Positions 54,401 through 64,000 of a stretch of 64,000 nucleotides of DNA are shown one piece after another. The translations under genes and the position numbers were made by a program. The notes under the pieces are model-generated. The model searched no databases and was not told where the DNA came from. It saw only the letters and a list, made by a program, of their open reading frames with translations. Source of the stretch: Odiellus spinosus (lineage: Eukaryota; Arthropoda; Arachnida; Opiliones; Phalangiidae); assembly GCA_963920705.1 (NCBI GenBank), contig OY987226.1:13208501-13272500 (forward strand), written 5' to 3'. How positions within the stretch are numbered: position 1 is the stretch's first letter; each line of letters begins with the position of its first letter.

Positions 54401-57400
54401 TTACTTTAAAGAATAATTTCCCACCAAATTACTTTAAAGAATAATTTCCCACCAAATTACTTTAAAGAATAATTTCCCACCAAATTACTTTAAAGAATAA
54501 TTTCCCACCAAATTACTTTAAAGAATAATTTCCCACCAAATTACTTTAAAGAATAATTTCCCACCAAATTACTTTAAAGAATAATTTCCCACCAAATTAC
54601 TTTAAAGAATAATTTCCCACCAAATTACTTTAAAGAATAATTTCCTACCAAATTACTTTAAAGAATAATTTCCCACCAAATTACTTTAAAGAATAATTTC
54701 CCACCAAATTACTTTAAAGAATAATTTCCCACCAAATTACTTTAAAGAATAATTTCCCACCAAATTACTTTAAAGAATAATTTCCCACCAAATTACTTTA
54801 AAGAATAATTTCCCACCAAATTACTTTAAAGAATAATTTCTATCGGTTTCTATGTTAATTTCCTATAGAAAACGTTCATATATTTAAATTGTTAAGATCT
54901 TCAGTAATATCCCATAAATTCCTATCAAGAACTAAGATTCCTTTAGTTTATATAAAATCTTATATTTCCTACAAAATTCCTTTAAGTTCCTGTATTTTTC
55001 TACAATTAAGAATCTTTAAGACATTACTAACCCTAGATCATACATTTCTTTAAGTGGCATATTTAAGTTAAAGACTTAAGATTCATAAATGATTATAGGG
55101 GGTGTGGTTAACGGCCAATCAAAACTAATATTTACCCGTCTAGCTTAAGCCGGGTTGAAAGTGAACGGGTAGTAGTCAAGTCCTTTCATCCAAATATAAC
55201 TAGCTACTCCTTTCCTTACCCCCTTTGATACGGATAAATTATTAAGCCTTGGCTCGGCACCATTGGCACTGGCCCTTTGTAGACATAAGCTCCGAAGGAC
55301 GAGCAGTCTGTCTAAGCGGCTTTTAGATTCTTGTCTATAAAGCCGCTGTTTGGATTTAAAAGGGGGTGATGATGATTGTGAGTTTCCAATCTGTATATCC
55401 GTATTTAATTTAGGATATAAAAATGAGCAGACTTAATTATAGTTCGAGAATCAAAGCCACGATTGAAGTGATAAAAGAGGAAGAGATAGTCGGATAAGGA
55501 AAGTTTAAATGGACTAGGAAGCCTGCGTTCGAGAATTTCTAGTTAAAATGTTTTAGGGTAGAAAAAAATGGGTAAAAAAAATGGATCAATTTACGTCATA
55601 AATGGGCCGGATTCCAAATAAAGGTATTTTTCCATTCTGAAAAGCAATTCAAAAGCTAATCAAGTAACAGCTAGGATTAGTCCCGTGAACTTAACGAGTT
55701 ATCAAAGGACCAATAGTCCTGGTCGATTTGCCGGAAATGGGCCCTTGTCTCGTAGCCGCGCCGCCATCTTTTTGTAGTAACAGGCTGCCAGACTATTTCT
55801 AATTTTATTTCCAACAAACCAAATTCAAGTTGTTAGTCCAACGCTTCCTATATGATAAAGTATAGGAGGCGTTGGTTAGTCTGTAGCTATTTTCACACTA
55901 CAAAAAGATGGCGGACGATCACGTGACAAAAAGTTTTCCCCGCCAAAATTTTCGCGAGGTTCTCTAGATTTCCGGTTTTGGAAATCGACCAGGACTATTG
56001 GACGTCAGATATTTAATTAAAAAACCCCAAAACTATAATAAATTGACTTAAGGAAGAGAAAATGATATTATTATTCTAACTAATACCACAGGTAAATAAT
56101 CATGATTTACTTGTGCTAATACCGATAAAATTTTACACTCGTAAAGCCGTTTTCTGTTTGATTTTACGCTAAGCCTAATTAGGGACTAATTCCGTTGGAA
56201 AGTAAAGAACGTCGGAGTCGCGCGCTTTTGGCGCGAGGTTGCCATGGTTACACACTTATGGAGCGGGCGCCTCGATTTTAATGGTGATTGGCCATTGAAT
56301 CGCTTGGAAATTTAAATATTTTCGTGATTTTTTATTGATTTTGAGGGGTAAATATTGATATTTTGAAGAAACATATTTGGAGGAGATTTGTTTCAAACGA
56401 ACTGGTCTAACTAAATTAAAAATTAGCCATTTTGAAAATAGGTTCCAGGTCCCTTAACAAGCTAGCATTGCGTTACATTCAGGTTTTGTTCATAAATCAG
56501 TAACATAATTTATCAAAAGTTAATAATTTATTCCTGAATAAGTCTAGAATAAATATGAAAAGCCCTTGGGAAAATTAAAAAATTGAAACATCATAGGGTC
56601 ATGCAGAGAATAAGTTATGAAGTTTTGATAATATGTAGAGCCCCGGGGAAATATTTAGGCATAATTATTTTTACTAGTGTTATGCCACGTGACCAGATTA
56701 CGACTTAGCGGTTGGTCATTTCACCGCGGACCTTATTTAGTTCATCCCATTTAAGAATTCAACGTAGTTACTTCTTGAAAAGCTGATAAATTTACATTAG
56801 AGATACTACCGCGCCTATACTGAAAACCCAAAAGAGTAGTAAAGAGAATTACATATCTCTCTCGGGATCATTTTACCAAAATATCTCTGTAGGGATTAGT
56901 TTCAAAAAGCACCGCCATCCCAAATCAGATAGAGCTTTACCATTTTACGAAATTCTCTCTGGGGGAAGCTTGGTCACGTGGCATATTTCCGGTTTTTAAC
57001 GCGAGCGGTGCATAAACTGCCTATACATTATAGCTGGCCAAGGCTTAACGGATGAATTGGTAGGCGGAAAAATCGCCATTGGAGACGCCCTATTAAAGCT
57101 AATTGAGCCTGAAACCTAGATAGAGGATGATGCCGCGCGCTCGATTTAGGCGTTAATTCACTTCCGTTCGTACTTTATAAGCTAGCTCGGGCCCTTTTCA
57201 TTCATAAATACGCGCACCCATGATGGTGTCAAGGGAAATAGGCTAACCTTTCGCGCCCTACTACATTATTATTAGGTCAAATTTACGACGCATTGGGGAT
57301 GAGATACGGAAAAATTCCGAATGGATTTCGAGCGGTGTAAAGGAAAAAGACACGATGAAAATAATAATTTATTCAAAATTTGATATTTCAAATCTCCTGA

Positions 57401-60400
57401 TTTTTCTTGGTTTTCCCAAACTATTTTAAAACATTTTCCATGACTAAATGACTAGCTTTTATTTTGGTATAAGCAGAAGTATTTAGGAATTCTTTGGGGA
57501 GAAGTTTGAAAATTCCGTAACAATAAATACATTTAATCAGTTAATTTCGAAAGATTTATTATATTACTCCTCGTTTTATGTATTTTTAAACGTAATTTTT
57601 AACGTATTTTTCCTTATTAAACGAATTTGTTTAGCTCTTTCGCATAATTGTCCATCATTTTATCTTAATTTGAACCCGAAAGTTGGGCCTTTTTGTTTTC
57701 CGATTCGAAGTTAAAACCAAAAGACAGACAAAATATTGAAGTATAGCTAGTAAGGAAAAGGCGCTTTCATAATCCTTCCAAAGGATTTTCATATATTTAC
57801 TCCTGGTACGAGGCATTTTTACTGGGATAACAAGTTTCTAGGCACAATTCCTCGAGTTTTCCTTGAAATGTTACGTTCATTTCCAATTCCCTGAGCCAAT
57901 CTACGATTAGATTACGCTTTTCCTAGCCATAAACTCTTTGTGGAGTTTTACTATACATACCCGTATTGAAGGGTGCTAAGTTGCCATAATAGGTAAAGGC
58001 TGAGGCGGATAAATACTCGTTGTTAAATCGTCATAAAGAAGATATTAGTTTATAACAAACTCCAAAAATGTTGGGGAAAAATGGAAAAGCTGAGGAGGTT
58101 CGATACAAATATTAAATTGTCTTTTGCTCTAAATTTCCACAAACATTTGAAGTTTAATTAAAAATTTAAAATTTTTGGCCAATCTACGAAACCCACCCCT
58201 AAGATTCGTTTCTTGCGAGTTAGAAGATTGTCTATAGGCTGTAGTTTTATATAAACATCTTAAATTGAACTTGGACTAGACTAAATAACACTAACTTCAT
58301 TCTACACAATCAAAAATGCTGAACCAAGGCTTGTCCTGTACTATGAGGAAATTGAAAACAGCTTTTAAACTTGGCGCAAACTACGGTTGAATCGAAAATA
58401 GTTTCATTTACAAAAGATGATATATTTGTACTTATCAAAGTTGGAAGATACTACGTTTTGACGTTAAACTAGTAAAGGATTAAATGGGGGAAAGACGAAA
58501 GAGGAAGGTCGAAAAGTTGAGGCCCTAATCGGCTCAAGGAAGTCTCGAGAACCTGACGGAACCAAAAGGTAGATTGCTACCATCGTAGGATTAAACCGGA
58601 AATTGCAAACGCAAATCAAACTGAAGTGAAAGAGGGGAGTAACTGGTAAGGCACTAAGCCTAAATTTAAACTTCCAGGAAAAAGGATTGTTTTCCAAAAG
58701 CTCAACTTCGACTATGTGGAAATTTTGACTTGGAACATATAGTTTGGGTTTTGGCGAAGATTGGTTTTCATTTTTCATCCTTTCGGGATCCGCTGAGCCA
58801 TGGTTGCGCTACTTTACCCTCAATATGGTTTAACGATATGTATTAATCCGCCAAAGATTTCTTTAGCTTCCAAACTAAACTGGAAATAAATGTATAGTTT
58901 AACTATAAAGTTTCAACTTAACCTCGAAGTGTAGTTAAAACTAGTTCATCTTTGGCACTCGCTTTGATTCAAAGTTGATTATTTTAGCTCCTAGGGGCGG
59001 GAATGAAAAAAAGGCTTAGCGAAAAAGGGAGGGTGGGGGAGATATCAGAGATTGTTTTGGAAGAGAAGCAATTTAGGAATTTTGATGCTGATGCAAGGAG
59101 GCTTAAAAAAGAAAAGCTATATTTTAGATCAAAATCGATTTACAATGTAGCTAAAGCTGAAAGCGGATTGATATATAATGTTAAGCCTCATAGGAGATAA
59201 GAAAAGTCTTTGAAATTTGAACATAGTTGCCGTCAAGAAAAGGCTTAAACCCTGCAGTAAAACATCCCAATATCTCGCCCCACCAAGATTTTGAATCAAT
59301 TTTTACGCACCTAAGCCTAGAACGCGTTTGTTTACTTTAAAAGACAACGGTCAATTCGACTTTGAAGGATTTTGGGTGAAAACGGAGTTACTGGGAAGCT
59401 GGCTGGTGGCAAACCTTATGTCTAGGTTTTTCAAAAGTGTTGTCTAATAGCCACATGATCCCAATATTAGTGTTAGAGATTTTAATATGAAACCGAATCT
59501 TATCTTATTATTTGATTTTGAAAACTGAATATGAATTAAAAAATTCGATAGGACAGACAGTCCTGAAAATTTTAAATAGATCGACGCCTTTTCAGTAAAT
59601 TATTTTTTTAAAAAATCCTCAGAACTTTAAACGTTTTCCTTGTTATTTGTAACTGAATGTTCTGGCACGTGATAAGGTTGCTTTCGCTCGTTCTTTCTCG
59701 TAAAAGTACAAAATCCAGAAAAATCGACCCCTCTCATGTAAATTATCGATAATTAAGTCCTGAAATAAACGTCATATATCGGAAAAAAATACCAATATAT
59801 TTTTGACATTTTCATTTTGAATATGGCATTTTAATAGTATCAGAAGCCGATGAAACCCTCCTTTGAAGTCTATTACTCCCGGGTCAGGTTTACCCCTCTC
59901 TGTATGGGTTAGTTTCAAAAAGCGCGATTGGTACGCCTCCTAAGGGTAGATATTTTTGGAGCGAGAATTCGTCGAGCGAATATCTCTAGCAGCCTTGGAG
60001 TTCGTCAAAAAAAAAAAAAAAAAACGTCGTCGTTTGTGGAGAGAGAGAGAATTTTCAATTTTGCGTAGACAGGGGGGTATGAATTAGGACCCCTCAGATC
60101 TCGTAAAATTGGGAATTTTACCCATACAGAGAGGAGCGCTATATGGAAAATTAAAGTAGTAGATTTCAAAGGAGGGTTTCATTGGCTTCTGATAGTATGA
60201 TAAAAATAATGACAGAGACACTTTAAGCATTAAAATGTCGCCTAAAAGGTATACGAGCTAAGCAAGATTTCCAAATAAAAACAAATTTATTTTTATATAT
60301 GTTATATTATTTATATGAACTTATATATAATTGCTGTACGGTGTGTGTTATTTACACATTTAATAACGGTCAGCTATCAGTTATCTGATATAGTTTGTCA

Positions 60401-60448
60401 GTTCAGATTTCCCAACTGTTCTGAGTGTTGGTTGAAAACAGTATAGAA

Positions 60449-60485
<37 letters not shown>

Positions 60486-63400
60486 AGGCCCTATCGTTGA
60501 ACGAATAAGTGAAAGTGATCCTCAAGCCTTTTCTGTATAAAAGGAGGTATCCCCTCTCCGAAACCTCTCTTGAGAATTTAAGTTTGGCCTAGGGTTAGAT
60601 AAAATTATATATATACCTACAAATATAAAATATAAAATATATAGAAGCCTCAAAGGTTTTTGGAAAAGGTATGATGCGGAAAAACCAAAAAGAGTACTTC
60701 GTTCACATTATTCGATGCAATAAACTAATGTTCGACGAAGAAGGAAAGGCCTGTAGGTTGGCTCTTAAAGAGAGGGTGGGGGAAAAAGTACATTTTTAAC
60801 CGTAAATGTCCTTTAAAACCCCAAGATTTAATGTATGTAACATAACTATCATTTTTCTCCATGGTCGATCCCGTGATAAGTTTACAGATTTAACTTTACT
60901 CAACATTTCCAACTCTATAGTGGACAGAAACGAAACCTAATCCGTGTAGGAATTTCCATCCCACTCCCTTGCTAGCTTTACTTGTCCTTTAGTAAAGATT
61001 CCACTAAAGGGACCAAAGAAAATTCAACCCCTTTTCCTATCTTTGCCTTCATTGCAGGTTTGATAGTTTCTTATTAAGCCTATAGAGTTGAATTGAACTA
61101 GACTGCTAGCCCTTCTATCTGTTTCATGGTATAGGTTAAGCCAGAAACTGTATGATATTTTCCCGTTTATAGTGAAAACTACGAATTAGGAAATCTAATC
61201 AAGATGAAAAATGAGTAAGATGTTTACGTAAGACCCTTGAATATGTCAAATTCCCTTGGTTTGTTAAGAATAGTGATGTTGTTCTCGCCTGCGGTTTCCT
61301 TAAAAACTGCTCTATATTCAAAGTATCAAAGCCTAATCGATGTAAAAGCATGTAACTTTGACTATACTAAAAGTGATTACGTAAATGAGTACGTATTTAG
61401 CATTACCAAAGGCCGTAATCAGTTTCATAATCGGGGAAGTGGTTAACCGTTGCCTGAAAGGGGACTTGAAAACATTTTGTTTTAAAAGTTACCACATAAC
61501 ATGACGATATGCATGGGTTAAGTTCTATTCTATATATATACATAGCCTGGACCAAGTAGTTTCTTTGTGTAGCCTAATTGTAGAAAATGTAATGTTAATT
61601 CCTGGTTATAGTTTAAGAGTTCGTACATTTCACCCTGCCTTTAGAAAAAAATCCAGCATATCATTTCTAAACGCGTTGCTTCATTCGAGTTAAACAGACA
61701 TTATAAACTTCGGTTCTAGGGGAATTGGCGAAATAGGAGAAACTGATGCGGATTGATACACAACGATCAATATCGTAGTGGAAAAGTAGTCATTGCAAAT
61801 TCAAATTGACCAAGAGTATGGTCGGTATCACTTAGAGGTTTCAGTATCTACTAAACGAGGCTCTATGAAAATCTCCATGACCCTAAATATGAACGTGCCG
61901 AAAACTCGATGAGGTACCTACTATCTATAGAGATGAGAAGATGGGGATGAAGATTTTTCCTTCATCGTGCCATCTCCGTGGCAACCGAGTTTAGCTTAGA
62001 AAAAAAAAAATCCCTCTCTGGGACTGGGAGAGATCATTATCCGATTTCGCCCTCCCTTCTAAAAGGCGAAACTTTGTCTTTTTGGTTTATATTCAGGTAC
62101 CACCCAGGAATCTCAAGACGAAAGCGGAGGAGGAGTGGTCGGACCAATGGGAGAACTTCAATCTCCGACGACGTCATCGCGGGATACGCCCACTCTGACG
62201 TCGTACGGGGAAGGAACGCCTTGTTCCTACGGCAACGGAGGAAGATGCAAACGCATGCGTACTTCTTTCAAACATCAGCAATTGAGAGCCATGAAGGAAC
62301 ACTTCGCCGCTAATCATAACCCCGACGCCAAAGAATTGAAATTGTTAGCTCAAAAGACGGGACTTAGCAAAAGAGTCCTTCAGGTACGAAAAATTCAAGT
62401 TAAGCCTACTTTTGAATTTTACTCTTAAAGATCCGAGTGATTTCATAATTATATTTAAAACTTTTTAAGGTCATTCGACTGCATGATAGCCCTATCTAGC
62501 GCAAATTTATAGGGGTTATTTTTACTAGAGAATTTGAAAATTATAACGAAAAACGTGTAAAAATCTTTTCTCATGATCATAGCATTGAACACGCGTTCTC
62601 AAACTCTCTAAAATAAATAGGCGAGAGAAAATGGTTTTTAAAATCCGCGCCTGTAAAAGTGTTCCAACCGTGTTGCACCAAAGTCGTCTATGGAGACGTT
62701 CTACAGGGGCAAATGTTATCAGATTATACATTAATCCGATGAACTCCCATTGAATCTTAAAGAATAAAGATGAATAACAAAATCTGGCGTTCATAAGAGT
62801 CCAATATGGGCAAACAGTGGTAAAAGTAACCAACAAAGCCACGTGAGAAAAGGCAGCAATACACGAGGGTTTGTTCGTTACTAATTTTGCCACTGTTTGA
62901 CGTTAGAGGAGGCTTATTAACGCCAGGTTTTGTTATTAATCTTCATCTATAGTTGTCCGTTGCTAGTAGTCCTAGATTACGTGTACACCCTTATCTTTGC
63001 TCGATTAAATTATGATTAGGATTAAAAATGATTACCGTTCATTTTACAGGGATTATTAATTAAAACGATTAATTAGCCAAATAAATGTGGTCAGATATTA
63101 GGGTAGTTATTAATTCAATCTATCAATTACTCATGAGTCAATATCAAAAAGGTTATAGGTCTATATTAAAGTGATGCTGTCACCATTCTTTTCGAAGGTC
63201 TATTGGCTAAAATTTTTAGGTTTTTCATACTATTAAAAACGTATATTCGAAATTTTAGTGCACTCATTTTTAAGAAACTTCAAAACTTTCCTCCATTGAA
63301 AGTGATTAACGATAAGTTTAAAATGAACGGTAGGACCATATAATGATGAGTAGAATTTCGGAAATTTCTACGTGGCATGTAATTATTCTAAGAACGCAAA

Positions 63401-63862
63401 ATAAATATTTAGGGTGTTTTATACTTAAATACTGCATTTTAAAACTTTCATCTTGGGTGGGTTTCATGTTACCAGAACTTTTAAAACACTTTACATAAAT
63501 ATGTCATGTGAATTTGGTCTGTGGGGGGGGGGGGGGGCTATATTTTATCTCTAATCTAAAGTTTAAATCTTTCTGATGAAGCGCAGGTGGATTTACCTAA
63601 ATATCCTTTAATTTAGGTTTGGTTTCAGAATGCTAGAGCAAAATGGCGACGTAGTCTGTTACGCCAGCAAAGCTTGGGACCGGAAGTGGTTCAAGAAAGT
63701 CGTCCCTTAGCGGAAACGACGTCTCGTGAGTCATTCTACAGCCCGGAAGTAGAAGAAGAAGAAACGCCCATCGTTTTGGAACAAAACACAGTTTTGAGGC
63801 TGCAACACGAGCTCATGCAAGAACAAATGAACGAACCCAGAGCGTTTCATTTCATACATTAA
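51486..63862 (+). CDS. LHX2/9: LIM-homeodomain transcription factor, apterous/Lhx2/9 class
   Basis: Five coding exons: 51486-51772, 52379-52673, 53065-53428, 62097-62383, 63617-63862; phases agree (492 aa). LIM1 has zinc ligands Cys41, 44, His62, Cys65, 68, 71, 90 and Asp93. LIM2 has Cys143, 146, His165, Cys168, 171, 174, 193 and His196. The homeodomain is 367-426 (RMRTSFKHQQLRAMKEHFA, NHNPDAKELKLLAQKTGL, VWFQNARAK). The NHNPDAK, TSFKH and MRARD blocks are those of Lhx2/9/apterous. It should act as a nuclear DNA-binding selector protein with LIM-binding cofactors. An intron splits the homeodomain between Gln411 and Val412. About 40 extra Gly/Ser/Arg-rich residues separate the LIM domains, which are nearly adjacent in vertebrate relatives. 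Exon 3 encodes a linker with a GHHHHILGE segment. Exon G+C is clearly above the flanks. Position 421 is Trp where Lhx2/9 have Phe. The start is the first Met in the open exon; an upstream noncoding exon is possible. Confidence 0.95.
52788..52895. mobile_element. Truncated TTAA family A element in LIM-homeobox intron 2
   Basis: It starts TTAAAGGGAGAATGCAATC and continues through ATCGATTCCTTATCGCTTAA and TAGGCCTAATCC, then breaks off. No right terminus follows. Confidence 0.75.
54323..54840. repeat. 28-bp minisatellite, about 18 nearly identical copies
   Basis: The unit is AAAGAATAATTTCCCACC followed by AAATTACTTT, with a period of exactly 28 bases. I see one substitution (TTTCCTACC near 54643) among about 18 copies, so the array is recent or homogenised. 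Each unit contains one TAAT and one ATTA core. Confidence 0.97.
55505..56457. mobile_element. TTAA family D element, copy 2, interrupted by a nested element
   Basis: The left is TTAAATGGACTAGGAAGCC and the right is AGGTTCCAGGTCCCTTAA. It aligns along its length with 20886-21566 except for the 292-base insertion at 55710-56001. Confidence 0.8.
55710..56001. mobile_element. Nested inverted-repeat element (292 bp)
   Basis: The terminal repeat CCAATAGTCCTGGTCGATTT is perfect over 20 bases at both ends, followed by a near-match with CCGGAAAT. An inner palindrome has GCCATCTTTTTGTAGT and ACTACAAAAAGATGGC. Confidence 0.9.
59835..60199. mobile_element. Inverted-repeat element with arms of about 45 bp
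   Basis: The left ATAGTATCAGAAGCCGATGA continues AACCCTCCTTTGAA. The right is the complement with two or three differences. Further inside, CCTCTCTGTATGGGT and ACCCATACAGAGAGG also pair. A 15-16 base poly(A) run lies inside. Confidence 0.85.
62766..62950. mobile_element. Inverted-repeat element in LIM-homeobox intron 4
   Basis: The left GATGAATAACAAAATCTGGC and right GCCAGGTTTTGTTATTAATC are complementary apart from small gaps. Solo fragments of the same end occur near 20500 (GATGAATAACAAATCCTGGC) and 13130 (CAGTTTTTGTTATACATC). Confidence 0.7.
63168..63265. mobile_element. Partial CTGTCAC-terminus element (left end), LIM-homeobox intron 4
   Basis: It starts AAAGTGATGCTGTCACCATT with TTTCGAAGGTCTATTGGC and a TTTTTCATACTATTAAAAA segment as in the copy at 39870. 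The right end was not recognised. Confidence 0.55.
63522..63537. repeat. Poly(G) run
   Basis: About 14-16 consecutive G residues about 80 bases upstream of the last exon of the LIM-homeobox gene. It could form a G-rich structure in the pre-mRNA; no function is shown. Confidence 0.8.
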
Positions 63863-64000
63863 CTATTCTTAACCAGATTATTATCCTTAAATTAACAGTC
63901 TAACTAAACAAAATATTGATTTAAATGACTTGTAAGTAGAGAATAGTAATTAATCAATTTTAATATTCCTAAATAGTACGACGTAATAACAATTAGTATG

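Larger units (their letters stand above)
53429..62096 (+). other. 8.7 kb intron 3 of the LIM-homeobox gene
   Basis: By far the largest intron in the window. It holds a 28-bp minisatellite (54323-54840), a family D element with a nested insertion (55505-56457), a foldback element (59835-60199), poly(T) (60451-60481), and otherwise unassigned AT-rich sequence. The open frames at 58778-58464 (-) and 59003-59200 (+) have no known resemblance. Long introns of homeobox genes often carry enhancers, but I cannot point to one. Confidence 0.7.

Noticed and set aside
54323..54840. CRISPR-like array
   Set aside because: The repeats are directly contiguous with no unique spacers and lie in an intron of an animal gene; it is a minisatellite.
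58464..59200. Frames of 104 (-) and 65 (+) codons inside LIM-homeobox intron 3
   Set aside because: Unrecognised and isolated; plausible by chance in 8.7 kb.

Overview
The window is nuclear DNA from an invertebrate animal. It is AT-rich, its genes carry many short GT-AG introns, and its intergenic DNA is full of small inverted-repeat elements and minisatellites. Eight protein genes can be reconstructed exon by exon from frame and splice-site agreement, and all are metazoan families. I cannot name the species. A 15-nt gap between two same-strand genes would fit a lineage that makes polycistronic transcripts (tunicates are one example), but that is inference. There is no sign of bacterial genes, CRISPR, rRNA, tRNA or viral coding sequence.

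Layout, left to right. 1868-7830 (-): an L3MBTL2/Sfmbt-type chromatin protein with an FCS zinc finger, four MBT repeats and a C-terminal SAM domain (16 coding exons, 761 aa). 8959-11711 (+): nucleoporin Nup54 (8 exons, 543 aa), head-to-head with the first gene. 11712-18374: about 6.7 kb of repeats. 18375-24157 (-): phosphoglucomutase/phosphopentomutase PGM2 (13 exons including one of 24 nt, 603 aa). 24158-28631: repeats, including an 8-bp GC-rich satellite and a cluster of foldback elements, plus one doubtful small gene. 28632-30555: a very compact cluster with TEFM (+), SNRNP25 (-) and COX19 (-). TEFM and SNRNP25 are tail-to-tail 36 bp apart, and COX19 and SNRNP25 are in tandem 15 bp apart. 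31390-36244 (+): the cis-Golgi golgin GM130/GOLGA2 (14 exons, 958 aa). 36245-51485: a 15 kb gene-free block of repeats. 51486-63862 (+): a LIM-homeodomain gene of the apterous/Lhx2/9 class (5 coding exons, 492 aa) with an 8.7 kb third intron that holds a homogeneous 28-bp minisatellite and nested inverted-repeat elements.

The genes are housekeeping or developmental and do not form one pathway. TEFM and COX19 both serve mitochondrial gene expression and respiration. SNRNP25 belongs to the minor spliceosome. L3MBTL2 and the LIM-homeodomain gene are transcriptional regulators. I found no new multi-gene system. The most unusual material is: (i) several short element families that share a TTAA-flanked AGGGA terminus; (ii) the COX19-SNRNP25 pair; (iii) splice oddities, namely a GC-AG intron, a poly(A)-preceded acceptor and a 24-nt microexon; (iv) GAGTACTC-based repeats in two genes; (v) domain-level novelties in L3MBTL2, GM130, TEFM and the LIM-homeodomain protein.

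Exon coordinates were derived by hand from reading frame, GT-AG sites and remembered family sequence. Boundaries marked uncertain need cDNA.
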